Origin: Nostoc sp. UHCC 0302
GTDB lineage: Bacteria > Cyanobacteriota > Cyanobacteriia > Cyanobacteriales > Nostocaceae
NCBI RefSeq assembly: GCF_038096175.1
Contig: NZ_CP151099.1
Location: 1,552,501 to 1,616,500, forward strand
Direction of reading: 5' to 3'
Length of the DNA stretch: 64,000 nt
Shown: piece by piece, positions 48,373 to 56,664 of the stretch
Position numbering within the stretch: the stretch's first letter is position 1
Layout of the letters: every line of letters begins with the position of its first letter
Made by a program: the position numbers and the translations under genes
The notes under the pieces: generated by a model
The model's input: only the letters and a program-made list of their open reading frames with translations
Database searches by the model: none
What the model was told of the DNA's origin: nothing

Positions 48373-49737
48373 ATGAATTCAAAATACGACTTTCATTACT
48401 TTCAAGGGAGTTCTCTTTCTGATCTGTTTGCATCAGATATTACAGATGCACGTTATGCGTTCATCTTAAATTATCCTGCAACTGCTAGTTGGGCTGCTTA
48501 TCCCAACAGGAAAAAATACTTTATTCAAGATGGCAGTAGTGAAGCTACCAAAACCTCTTTTGACAAGATTTGCCAGAAGGAACCTTGGAAAATTCTGGCT
48601 GTTTTAGGCGATGCCATTCCAGGAATTATTATTAGTCCGCCGCGAAAATTGTTGATTGATTACTGGCGGGAGCATTTTGGTTTTAGCTATTCCAATATAG
48701 AAATATTCGATTGCTCGACTTATCTAGATGATCTCAGCCAAAGCAAGGTTCCTGCCCTTCAGGACGCTGCGCGTAGCTTGCTTCCCGATAGGGGTACGGA
48801 GTCGCTGAGTGCAAAGCGCATACTACGCGATCGCGAACCCTTTGACAAACTAATCACTTTATTTCCCTTTGATCATCTAAAACAAGAAAAACACGCCGTA
48901 GATCCAGACATCCACTACCACTTGCTCAGCAAAGTGACGTTAGCAGAATTGGGAGTGCCATGTCCAAAATACGAAAGCTACAATCTTCACACCTCTAATC
49001 TCGAAGACATTCATCTACCAGAACAATTCCCATATTTAATTAAAACCTCTCACGGACTCTCAGGAGAAGGTACATATATTATTAAGAGCGCCAGCGATTT
49101 GGATTACTGTTTGGAAGAACTGAAAAAATATCTTGAAATTGAGTTACTAGATACAATTATTGTTTCGGAGTTCGTCAAGAATGCCGTACAGAACTACTGC
49201 GTGCAGTTTTATGTCGGTAAAACGGGAGATATAACGCTCATTGGTACTACAACCCAACTCGTTACCCCAGAAGGAAACTATTTAGGGGGACTGATTGACT
49301 ACCGCAAAACTGACATGAGTATATTTTCTGAGATGATTGCTGCTATTGGTCAGTATGCTCACCAGCACGGTTATTTCGGCGTTATTGGCTTTGACGTGTT
49401 GGAAGATAAAGATGGACAGCTTTTTGCGATCGATGCTAATTTCCGAGTTAATGGCTCGACTCCACTCTGCTTACAGCGCCATACTCTACTAGGAATCGGA
49501 AAAGAAGTAGCTAAATATTCTAGTGACTATCGCATGGTTGGGTCATTGGAATCTATTTTAGTCACCTTAAAAGCAGAACTAGAACGTAAAGACTTTATCA
49601 TCCTGTCGGCGCTAGAGAAAATCAAATACGGAAAAATCCACACCGATATTTACGGAATAGTTACTGGAGAGACAATCGAGGAAATGCAGCACATCGAGCA
49701 TAACTTGCAAATTAAAGGATTACAGTTGCTTGGTTAA
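48373..49737 (+). CDS. ATP-grasp ligase, PGM1-like
   Basis: 454 aa from the ATG at 48373 (a frame 23 codons longer exists). The C-terminal two-thirds are an ATP-grasp fold: FPYLIKTSHGLSGEGTYIIK (ATP-lysine and glycine loop), IIVSEFVKN, YFGVIGFDVLEDKDGQ and FAIDANFRVNGSTPL (metal-binding Asp/Asn). The N-terminal ~120 residues resemble the pre-ATP-grasp domain of peptide ligases. Residues about 125-154 (48746-48835) come from a repeat inserted in frame. It forms a peptide or amide bond on an unknown carboxylate; next to the egt genes beyond the IS copy, a gamma-glutamyl or related ligation would make sense. Confidence 0.75.
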   Translation: MNSKYDFHYFQGSSLSDLFASDITDARYAFILNYPATASWAAYPNRKKYFIQDGSSEATKTSFDKICQKEPWKILAVLGDAIPGIIISPPRKLLIDYWREHFGFSYSNIEIFDCSTYLDDLSQSKVPALQDAARSLLPDRGTESLSAKRILRDREPFDKLITLFPFDHLKQEKHAVDPDIHYHLLSKVTLAELGVPCPKYESYNLHTSNLEDIHLPEQFPYLIKTSHGLSGEGTYIIKSASDLDYCLEELKKYLEIELLDTIIVSEFVKNAVQNYCVQFYVGKTGDITLIGTTTQLVTPEGNYLGGLIDYRKTDMSIFSEMIAAIGQYAHQHGYFGVIGFDVLEDKDGQLFAIDANFRVNGSTPLCLQRHTLLGIGKEVAKYSSDYRMVGSLESILVTLKAELERKDFIILSALEKIKYGKIHTDIYGIVTGETIEEMQHIEHNLQIKGLQLLG

Positions 49738-50028
49738 ACAGTGCTGAGTAAATAAATAATTAACCATAGATGAATACGCTTACGCTTCGGATAGTACAGC
49801 TAGTTGTATTTCCCGAAGCGTATTGCTTATGCAAATGAGAATCGCTATAAGCATATCTATGCCGTTTTTGAAACTTCAAAAACAGAGGATTTTGATGCAG
49901 CATTTTAGACTTGTCACGCCAGTACTTAAGATTTACTGTGAGTAAGCTTATTTTATATAGTAATTAAAAGCAGATAAGTAGGTAGGTGCCAAAAAAGTCA
50001 GCTATGTTAAGATATGTAAAGACTGATA

Positions 50029-50508
50029 ATGCATCTACAAGGTAGTTGGTGTATGGGTGCGCGTTTAAGGGTATTTCTGACTCCTGAGCAAGACCAAACT
50101 TTACTAAATCTGAGAAAACAGGATGTACCACAGAAAGTCAAAGACAGGGCGGAAATAATCAGGCTAAATGCACATGGTTGGTATGTAGAGAAGATAGCAG
50201 ATCACTTTGATTGTCACAAAAAAACAGTCACAAAAGTTTTGCATCAATGGCAAAAACTGGGCACAGAAGGGCTTTGGGAATCTCCTGGGCGAGGGGGGAA
50301 ACCAAAGTGGCTTGAGGATGACATGATATTTTTAGAAGAATGCCTCAGAAACGAGCCACGCACATACAATAGTTCTCAGTTAGCTTTGAAGTTGAAAACA
50401 GAACGCAACGTTGAGATGAGTGCCGACAGATTAAGACGGGTACTCAAAAAAAGGGGGTCGATTGGAAACGGACAAGGAAAAGCCATAAAGGAAAACAAGA
50501 CCCAGTAG
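50029..50508 (+). CDS. IS630 transposase, N-terminal frame (copy 2)
   Basis: Same 159-aa frame as in copy 1 with the helix-turn-helix part; the A7G5 slip site is at 50446-50457. A -1 shift there joins it to the catalytic frame. Confidence 0.88.
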   Translation: MHLQGSWCMGARLRVFLTPEQDQTLLNLRKQDVPQKVKDRAEIIRLNAHGWYVEKIADHFDCHKKTVTKVLHQWQKLGTEGLWESPGRGGKPKWLEDDMIFLEECLRNEPRTYNSSQLALKLKTERNVEMSADRLRRVLKKRGSIGNGQGKAIKENKTQ

Positions 50509-50537
50509 CACGAGCAAACAAGCAAGCAGACCTAGAC

Positions 50538-51107
50538 ATGTTGGAATTAGCTGCTGCCACTGGTGAAATAGACCTGAAATACCTAGACGAGTCAGGGTTC
50601 TGTATGTGGAGCGAACCTAGTTATACATATTACTTTAGAGGTGAGCAAAAACGGTTAGAACAGACTAAACGCCGTGGTCGCAGATTAAGTATTATCGGGC
50701 TTCTCCAACCTTTAATCAGTTTTGTTTACGGTTTAGTTATCGGTGGTGTTGACCGTAAATCTTATATAGAAATGATGGAGAAAGAAGCCAAACAAGCCCA
50801 AGAAACTGGACGTATCAGCGTGATTGTGCAAGATAACGGGCCAATACATCGCTGCCAAGAAGTTCAACAATTGTGGAAAAAATGGGAAAGTCAGGGTTTG
50901 TACATCTTTTTTCTCCCGAAATATTGCTCAGAAATGAATCCAATTGAATTGGAATGGCAACATCTCAAGAAAGATGAGTTATCCGGGCAAGCATTTGATG
51001 ATGAGCTAGATCTCGCTTACGCCGTCATCAATGGTGTTCAAGCTAGAGGAAAAAAAAACAATCACAACACACATCGTGTAAAATTTAGCTCTAGATTATC
51101 AACTTAA
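50538..51107 (+). CDS. IS630 transposase, C-terminal catalytic frame (copy 2)
   Basis: Identical protein to the catalytic frame of copy 1, with the DDE residues in LDESGF, VQDNGPIH and NPIELEW. Second half of the frameshifted transposase. Confidence 0.88.
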   Translation: MLELAAATGEIDLKYLDESGFCMWSEPSYTYYFRGEQKRLEQTKRRGRRLSIIGLLQPLISFVYGLVIGGVDRKSYIEMMEKEAKQAQETGRISVIVQDNGPIHRCQEVQQLWKKWESQGLYIFFLPKYCSEMNPIELEWQHLKKDELSGQAFDDELDLAYAVINGVQARGKKNNHNTHRVKFSSRLST

Positions 51108-51157
51108 GATTTTGTTACATAGTAGAAAAGTTCGGTGCCTACCTACTTATTTTTATC

Positions 51158-51946
51158 ATGTGCCGTTTACTTGCATATCTAGGTTCGCCTGTCTCTCTAG
51201 AGCATCTTTTGTATAAACCAGAACATTCATTAATAGTTCAGAGTTACCAACCCCGCGAAATGTCATCTGGAGTAGTAAATGCAGATGGTTTTGGCGTGGG
51301 TTGGTATCATAGTCAAAAAGAGGCCGAACCTTTTACTTATAAAAATACGCTGCCTATTTGGAATGACATAAATCTGCCCCATCTTAGCCGTTACGTTGAG
51401 TCCAAGTGTGTACTTGCTTATGTCCGCAGTGCCACACCAGGACAAGCCCTAGATTTTGCTAATTGTCAACCATTTAATTATCAACAATTACTATTTATTC
51501 ATAATGGACGGATAGAAAATTTTCGGCAAACATTACACAGAAAAATTCGTAGTGTTTTGAATCACGATTTTTACGAAAAAATTAATGGTAGTACTGATTC
51601 CGAACATATTTTTGCATTACTACTTTCGCAGGCACAAAATAACAAACATCGACCTCCAGAGTATGCTTTACGTAGTACGTTATTAACGCTTTTAGAGATG
51701 GCAAAACGCCATCAAGTAAAAGTTTCTGCAAACGTAGTTTTTAGTGATGGAAATCGCTTGATTGCCTCCCGCTTTTCCACCACTTCACCAGCACCATCGC
51801 TGTACTGGCTGCAAGATGATTTAACTTTCCCTAAATCTGTCATCATTGCTTCTGAACCATTATTTGTCGCTAATTGGATTGCTTTTCCAGAAAATAGCAT
51901 CATCAGTGTGGGAGAAAACTGTGATATCAAAGTTGAGCAAATATAG
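51158..51946 (+). CDS. egtC: Class II glutamine amidotransferase, EgtC-like
   Basis: 262 aa beginning MCRLLAYLGSP, the N-terminal Cys nucleophile (after Met removal) of class II amidotransferases. RSATPGQALDFANCQPF and LFIHNGRIENF are the glutamine-binding segments. EgtC hydrolyses the gamma-glutamyl bond of the sulfoxide intermediate in ergothioneine synthesis. The start is 10 bp downstream of an IS630 copy. It overlaps egtB by 26 bp. Family is certain; the exact substrate rests on the neighbours. Confidence 0.85.
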   Translation: MCRLLAYLGSPVSLEHLLYKPEHSLIVQSYQPREMSSGVVNADGFGVGWYHSQKEAEPFTYKNTLPIWNDINLPHLSRYVESKCVLAYVRSATPGQALDFANCQPFNYQQLLFIHNGRIENFRQTLHRKIRSVLNHDFYEKINGSTDSEHIFALLLSQAQNNKHRPPEYALRSTLLTLLEMAKRHQVKVSANVVFSDGNRLIASRFSTTSPAPSLYWLQDDLTFPKSVIIASEPLFVANWIAFPENSIISVGENCDIKVEQI

Positions 51947-53321
51947 TGTAAAAGAGGCTATTTTTCAAGCCTTTGATGAATGTCGTTTTAAAACCCTCGC
52001 ACTGTTTGAAGGTATAGATGAAGCCACATTCTGTAGTCAGCCTCATCCTGACTTTAGCCCTGTTGGTTGGCATTTAGGGCATATTGCTTATACAGAGTCT
52101 TTATGGTTGCTAGAGCGGAGCGCCAGTAAACCTTGTCTGTTCCCAGAATATCGGAGGCTGTTTGCCGCTGATGGTTTACCCAAATCAGAACGTGTTTTAT
52201 TACCAAATTTAGAGGAAATTCGTTATTACCTAGACACAGTTAGAGAAAAAGTCTTTGAATATTTTAAAGTAGCTGATATTGACCAGCAACAACGTCTCTG
52301 GCGCTTTTTGATTCAGCATGAAAGCCAACACTGTGAAATTATTAGTTTTGTATTGGAATTAGTCAAGAGTCAAGAGACGCGATTAATTGCGTCTGTACAG
52401 AAGTCAGGAGCAGACACACGATTAATCGCGTCTGTACAAGAGTCAAAAGTTACTAGTTATTCTCCTTCTCTCCTCAGCCCCCCTGCCCCTCAGCCTCTCT
52501 GCTCCCTGCCCCTCTCCCACTCTCCCACTCCTTCCACCGAGATGATTCTAATTCCGGCAGGTGAATTTGAGCAGGGGAGTGACTCAAGTGATGCTTTGGA
52601 TAATGAGCGTCCTGTCCATAGAGTTTATCTGGATAGCTATTGGATTGACCGTTACCCTGTGACTTGTAGACAGTATCGGGCATTCATGGAAGCAGGAGGT
52701 TACCAAAATCCTCGCTGGTGGTCACAAATTGGATGGCAATGGCTACAAACCGAGCAGGTGCAACAACCTCTCTACTGGTACAATGACGATGCCTACGGCG
52801 GCAAGCTACGCCTATGGGATAATCATCCAGTTTGTGGTGTCAGTTGGTATGAGGCAGAAGCATACTGCCAGTTTGTAGGCAAGCGGCTACCGACAGAAGC
52901 TGAGTGGGAAAAAGCAGCTAGTTGGGATGCTAATGCCAATCGTCGCCGCACATATCCTTGGGGTGATGAAGAACCAACAGCCCAATCAGAAAATTGTAAT
53001 TGCGATCGCCTAATCGGTAAGACAACACCAGTAGATACCTACCCTGCTGGGCAAAGTGCCTATGGTTTATACGACACTCTAGGCAATGTCTGGGAGTGGA
53101 CAGCTTCTTGGTTCGCTGGGTATGACGGTTTTCAAAGTTACCCTTACATCGGTTACTCACAAGTTTATTTTGACCAACAGCACCGCGTTTTAAAAGGCGG
53201 GAGTTGGGCAACTCGTTCTTGGGTACTGCGTTCTAGTTTTCGCAACTGGTATCATCCTGGCGTGCGCCAGATTTTTGCAGGGTTCCGCTGTGCTGCTAGT
53301 ACAGGGATGAGTGCTGAGTAG
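51921..53321 (+). CDS. egtB: Ergothioneine-type sulfoxide synthase
   Basis: 466 aa from a GTG at 51921 with GGAG 6 bp upstream, within the end of egtC; a longer frame from 51846 would overlap egtC by 100 bp. N-terminal DinB-like domain with the iron ligands in GWHLGHIAYTE and in HESQHCEII (HxxxH), and a C-terminal FGE-sulfatase domain (MILIPAGEFEQGSD, ERPVHRVYLDSYWIDRYPVT, GNVWEWTASWF, FRNWYHPG). Catalyses O2-dependent C-S bond formation between hercynine and a thiol. Residues about 148-206 are a repeat-derived linker (see 52363-52539), rich in Ser/Pro/Leu. The last few residues come from a tandem repeat. Confidence 0.9.
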   Translation: MISKLSKYSVKEAIFQAFDECRFKTLALFEGIDEATFCSQPHPDFSPVGWHLGHIAYTESLWLLERSASKPCLFPEYRRLFAADGLPKSERVLLPNLEEIRYYLDTVREKVFEYFKVADIDQQQRLWRFLIQHESQHCEIISFVLELVKSQETRLIASVQKSGADTRLIASVQESKVTSYSPSLLSPPAPQPLCSLPLSHSPTPSTEMILIPAGEFEQGSDSSDALDNERPVHRVYLDSYWIDRYPVTCRQYRAFMEAGGYQNPRWWSQIGWQWLQTEQVQQPLYWYNDDAYGGKLRLWDNHPVCGVSWYEAEAYCQFVGKRLPTEAEWEKAASWDANANRRRTYPWGDEEPTAQSENCNCDRLIGKTTPVDTYPAGQSAYGLYDTLGNVWEWTASWFAGYDGFQSYPYIGYSQVYFDQQHRVLKGGSWATRSWVLRSSFRNWYHPGVRQIFAGFRCAASTGMSAE

Positions 53322-53384
53322 GGAGATGAGGAGATAATAAATTCTGAGTGCTGAGTAGGGAGATGAGGAGATAATAAATTCTGA
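53311..53384. repeat. 37-bp tandem duplication over the egtB stop codon
   Basis: Two exact copies (53311-53347, 53348-53384) of a unit beginning GTGCTGAGTAGGGAGATGAG. The egtB stop codon (53319-53321) lies in the first copy. Confidence 0.85.
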
Positions 53385-53390
53385 CTCCTC

Positions 53391-53448
53391 TAGAGACGCG
53401 TAGGCGCTCGAAGAGCGTCTTCTCGTAAGAGTATAATCGCGTCTCTAC
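53391..53448. repeat. Dispersed repeat, inverted relative of 47894-47952
   Basis: TAGAGACGCG...CGCGTCTCTAC with GCTCGAAGAGCG inside; near-identical in reverse to the repeat near 47.9 kb. It lies between egtB and egtD and forms a long stem by itself, so it could attenuate egtD expression. Confidence 0.7.
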
Positions 53449-53588
53449 TCCTGAATTCTCCTACATAACTCTAAAGCTTGAGTAAACTAGCTCAGAAATG
53501 ATTTTATAGGCTATCACTATGTGTTTCACTGGTTGAGGTAAGGGTTTGTTCTCAAAAGCAACCATTACCCCAAGCATACGGAGGTTAA

Positions 53589-54626
53589 ATGTCAGTATCT
53601 AAAGCTGTAAGCAGCCAGTTCTCTTCCCAAAACAGTATTGAAAACCGCTTGCAGATACAGCGTTTGGTCGAAGCAACCCGAATAGTTGCGCCTAGTGCAG
53701 GAAGTGATGTAGTTAAAGGTTTAACTCAAACGCCAAAATCTCTACCTCCCGCTTACTTTTACGATGACCGTGGTTCTGAGTTGTTTGAGCAAATCTGTGA
53801 GTTGCCAGAATATTATCTAACACGTACAGAAACGGCGATTTTAAAGCAGTGTGCTGGAGCAATTGCCAAAATAACTGGCGCTTGTGAATTAGTGGAACTT
53901 GGCAGTGGCAGTTCTACCAAAACCCGAATTTTATTAGATGCCTATAATCAGCTAGGTTATCCCCTGCGCTATCTGCCAATTGATGTAAGTGCAGGTATTT
54001 TGGAAAGTAGTGCTAAGCAGTTACTAGCAGATTATCCTTCACTGCAAGTTTATGCAACAGCAGGAAACTATGAATTAGCTCTGGCACAAATCCTACCAAC
54101 GCAACTACCTAATAGGATGATTTGTTTTATTGGTAGCACTTTAGGCAATCTCAAACCCCAAGAGTGTGATGTCTTCTTTTCTCAAATTATAGAACCCTTA
54201 CAGGTAGGTGAATATTTATTATTGGGGGTAGATTTACAAAAACCAAAAAATATTTTGGAACCAGCTTATAACGACAGCCAAGGGGTAACAGCAGCGTTTA
54301 ACCTTAATATGCTGGAGCATTTAAATCGGCGCTTTCAGGGAAATTTTGACACGACGCAGTTTGAACACTCTTGCTTTTACAACGAAACTGAGCATCAAAT
54401 AGAGATGCATTTACGAAGTTTGCGATCGCAAATAGTAAAATTAGACGCGCTCAACCTCACGGTTAATTTTGCAGCAAGTGAGACTATACTCACTGAAATT
54501 TCTCGCAAATTCAACCTTGACATCCTTCAGCAACAACTAACCACGCAGGGTTTAATACCTCTGAATGTGTGGACAGATCCAAATCAGTGGTTTGGTTTAT
54601 TGTTGTGTCAATTACAAAGAGCGTAA
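53589..54626 (+). CDS. egtD: L-histidine N-alpha-methyltransferase
   Basis: 345 aa. Trimethylates histidine to hercynine, the first step of ergothioneine synthesis. Signature: LPPAYFYDDRGSELFEQIC, EYYLTRTE, SAM-binding LVELGSGSSTKTR, IDVSAGIL, IGSTLGN and FNLNMLEHLNR. C terminus has the beta domain (FGLLLCQLQ). The gene is 267 bp after egtB, separated by repeats, so it may have its own promoter; AACCATTA...GGAGG precedes the ATG. Confidence 0.92.
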   Translation: MSVSKAVSSQFSSQNSIENRLQIQRLVEATRIVAPSAGSDVVKGLTQTPKSLPPAYFYDDRGSELFEQICELPEYYLTRTETAILKQCAGAIAKITGACELVELGSGSSTKTRILLDAYNQLGYPLRYLPIDVSAGILESSAKQLLADYPSLQVYATAGNYELALAQILPTQLPNRMICFIGSTLGNLKPQECDVFFSQIIEPLQVGEYLLLGVDLQKPKNILEPAYNDSQGVTAAFNLNMLEHLNRRFQGNFDTTQFEHSCFYNETEHQIEMHLRSLRSQIVKLDALNLTVNFAASETILTEISRKFNLDILQQQLTTQGLIPLNVWTDPNQWFGLLLCQLQRA

Positions 54627-55101
54627 TTTTGACGTTTTGAGGATTTATAGCTAGTTAACCTTAGCTGCTAACGAAAAGCATTATTATACTTTCCGTTAGC
54701 AGTTTACATTTACTTATATCAATTGTGAGAATATAGCAATTCTGTGCGATCGCAACTATTTAAATTGTGCCTCAAAGTTATAACAATTGCTTAAATGAAA
54801 GCAACACATTGTACCACTTCGTGGAAGCAAGCTACGTAGTAGCGCTTAAGTGCAATTACAATCCTAATTTTATATATCGTAATATTCTAGAGAAACTATA
54901 TTATTTACTAACGCAAGATATCAGTTAAAAAATAAATTATTATCAATTGATAATTGGCTCATTTAAGGTTGACCCCCCCTACTTATCAATTGACAGTTGA
55001 TAGTTGATAGTGAGCAGGATTCAAGAGGTATTAATTAGTAATCAGTAATTCTTTTTATCAACTGTCAATTGTCAACTGTCAACTGTTGAAATTTTGACAG
55101 T
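54627..55101. repeat. Intergenic stretch with 7-bp tandem repeats in inverted arms
   Basis: No gene. Two STRR-type arrays with the unit CAATTGT/CAACTGT face each other: about 54980-55010 (TATCAATTGACAGTTGATAG) and about 55057-55089 (TCAACTGTCAATTGTCAACT). They can form a long stem. A HIP1-like site is at about 54747. Confidence 0.6.
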
Positions 55102-56070
55102 TTAGTAACTGTCAGAGGAACAATCTTGCTCAGCATTGTGTGTAATTTTTAGAGACAAGTCTAGTTGTTGCTGAAATTCAGGATCGTAGCAGGCTTTATC
55201 CCAATTCTTAGCAGTTTTTATCTGATGAAGAGTTAGATGTTGAGCAGCAGTCAGGTTAGTACTAGTAAGATTGGCACTAGAAAACTTGGTACTACTTAAG
55301 TTGGCATTACTGAGGTTGGCACTACTTAAGTTAGTGATGGAAAGCTTGGCATCTTTAAGATTGGCGTAAGAGAGGTCGGCTGCGTTCAGGTTCGCACTAA
55401 AAAGGTCAGCACCTGTGAGGTCAGCACTAAAAAGAGTAGTGCGGGAAAGCTGAGCATGGAACAGCTTCGCATCTTCTAGCACAGCACGAGAAAGCTTTGC
55501 ACCTACAAGGTCAGCATTACTGAGGTTGGCACGATAGAGCTTAGCACGGGAGAGGTCGGCTGCGTTCAGGTTAGCGCCTGTTAGGTTGATACTAAAAAGG
55601 TTGGCACGGTAGAGATCGGCAGCTTTGAGATTAGCACCTTTGAGGTTAGCGCTACTTAAGTTGGCACTACTTAGCTTGGCTCCTTCAAGGTTAGCTCCTT
55701 CAAGGTTAGCTCCTATAAGGTTAGCTCCTTCTAGGTTGGCTCCTTTCAAATTGGCACTATTTAGGTTGGCACGATAAAGGTTGACGCCTACAAGGTAGGC
55801 GCTACTTAGATTGGCAGAAGAGAGCTTGACATGGGAAAGGTTGGCATCCTTTAGAGGAATATTATTTAGAGGAACACCAGCGTTGACTAGTTTTTCTAGC
55901 GCCGAAATTCTGGATGTACTGTCTTTTTGTCCTTTTGCAGCTTCAACACTAACCCAAAGTTGTTTTATTGGTGTGTCTTTTTGGGAAACAGTTCCCAAGC
56001 AAATTGCTAAAGGCGTAAGTGAAATCAAACCAAGACAAATCAGATAGAAATGATTATTAAGTATGTACAT
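55102..56070 (-). CDS. Pentapeptide-repeat protein with N-terminal signal or anchor
   Basis: 322 aa from the ATG at 56070 (a frame 41 codons longer is not convincing). A hydrophobic segment ([19 protein letters not shown]) at the start can be a signal peptide or anchor. After a short linker, residues about 80-290 are pentapeptide repeats A(D/N)LXX ([20 protein letters not shown] and so on), which fold as a right-handed quadrilateral beta-helix. Ends with a polar tail containing a Cys pair. Periplasmic or lumenal location is likely. Such proteins are numerous in cyanobacteria; function unknown. Confidence 0.85.
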   Translation of the reverse strand: MYILNNHFYLICLGLISLTPLAICLGTVSQKDTPIKQLWVSVEAAKGQKDSTSRISALEKLVNAGVPLNNIPLKDANLSHVKLSSANLSSAYLVGVNLYRANLNSANLKGANLEGANLIGANLEGANLEGAKLSSANLSSANLKGANLKAADLYRANLFSINLTGANLNAADLSRAKLYRANLSNADLVGAKLSRAVLEDAKLFHAQLSRTTLFSADLTGADLFSANLNAADLSYANLKDAKLSITNLSSANLSNANLSSTKFSSANLTSTNLTAAQHLTLHQIKTAKNWDKACYDPEFQQQLDLSLKITHNAEQDCSSDSY

Positions 56071-56256
56071 GATACTTTGCTGAAAAAGCCTACAAGCTAA
56101 ACTTAATAGCGCTAGATTTGCAGTCTCCTTTTTCTGAAACACCTTGGAATGAAAAATTAAAAATTTGAGAATATAATCTACTTGCTTGAGCAATTGTATC
56201 AGTATCAGTTTCGTTTCAGGGCGTACACAGAAAATTTTTCCATTAAAACTAGGAGT

Positions 56257-56490
56257 ATAATATCAATCCACGAAAATCTTGATACATACAGATTTATCGT
56301 CAGGCACGGCATTGTCATGTCACTATCAACATATTTGGATCACTTTTCAAGCTAAATGGTATAAAAAGGTAAAGGTGGCACTTCTTATACCAATTCACGA
56401 AAATCCTGATACATATAGATTTCTCGTAAGGGCATGGCATTGCCATGCCCCTACCAGAGTATTTGTATCATTATTAAAATGAAATGGTAT
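56257..56490. repeat. Two related ~106-bp MITE-like repeats in direct orientation
   Basis: Copies at about 56257-56362 and 56385-56490. Both run from (T)ATACCAATT-like ends through CACGAAAATCCTGATACATA and GGCATGGCATTGCCATG to AAATGGTAT, so each has short inverted ends. The open frame across the first copy is not a gene. Confidence 0.65.
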
Positions 56491-56664
56491 TACCTAAACT
56501 CTTGATTATTCGTATCTATGCGTTAGTTATAGGTTTGCAACGTCAGCTTATTGACAAAAACTACTTTATATTAATACGTTAAACTCGATATAAATAAAAA
56601 ATTTATAATAAAATTCCCGCCTTATTTAATAAGTCGGGAATCTGAGGATTTCTATTTTCAGAGA

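Larger units (their letters stand above)
49977..51147 (+). mobile_element. IS630-family insertion sequence, copy 2
   Basis: 1171 bp, same ends and TA flanks (49975-49976 and 51148-51149) as the copy at 28656. It ends only 10 bp before the egtC-like start codon, so it has separated that gene from its original upstream sequence. It could also supply an outward promoter. Confidence 0.95.

Noticed and set aside
56279-56482. 67-aa plus-strand frame
   Set aside because: Lies over the two MITE-like repeats.
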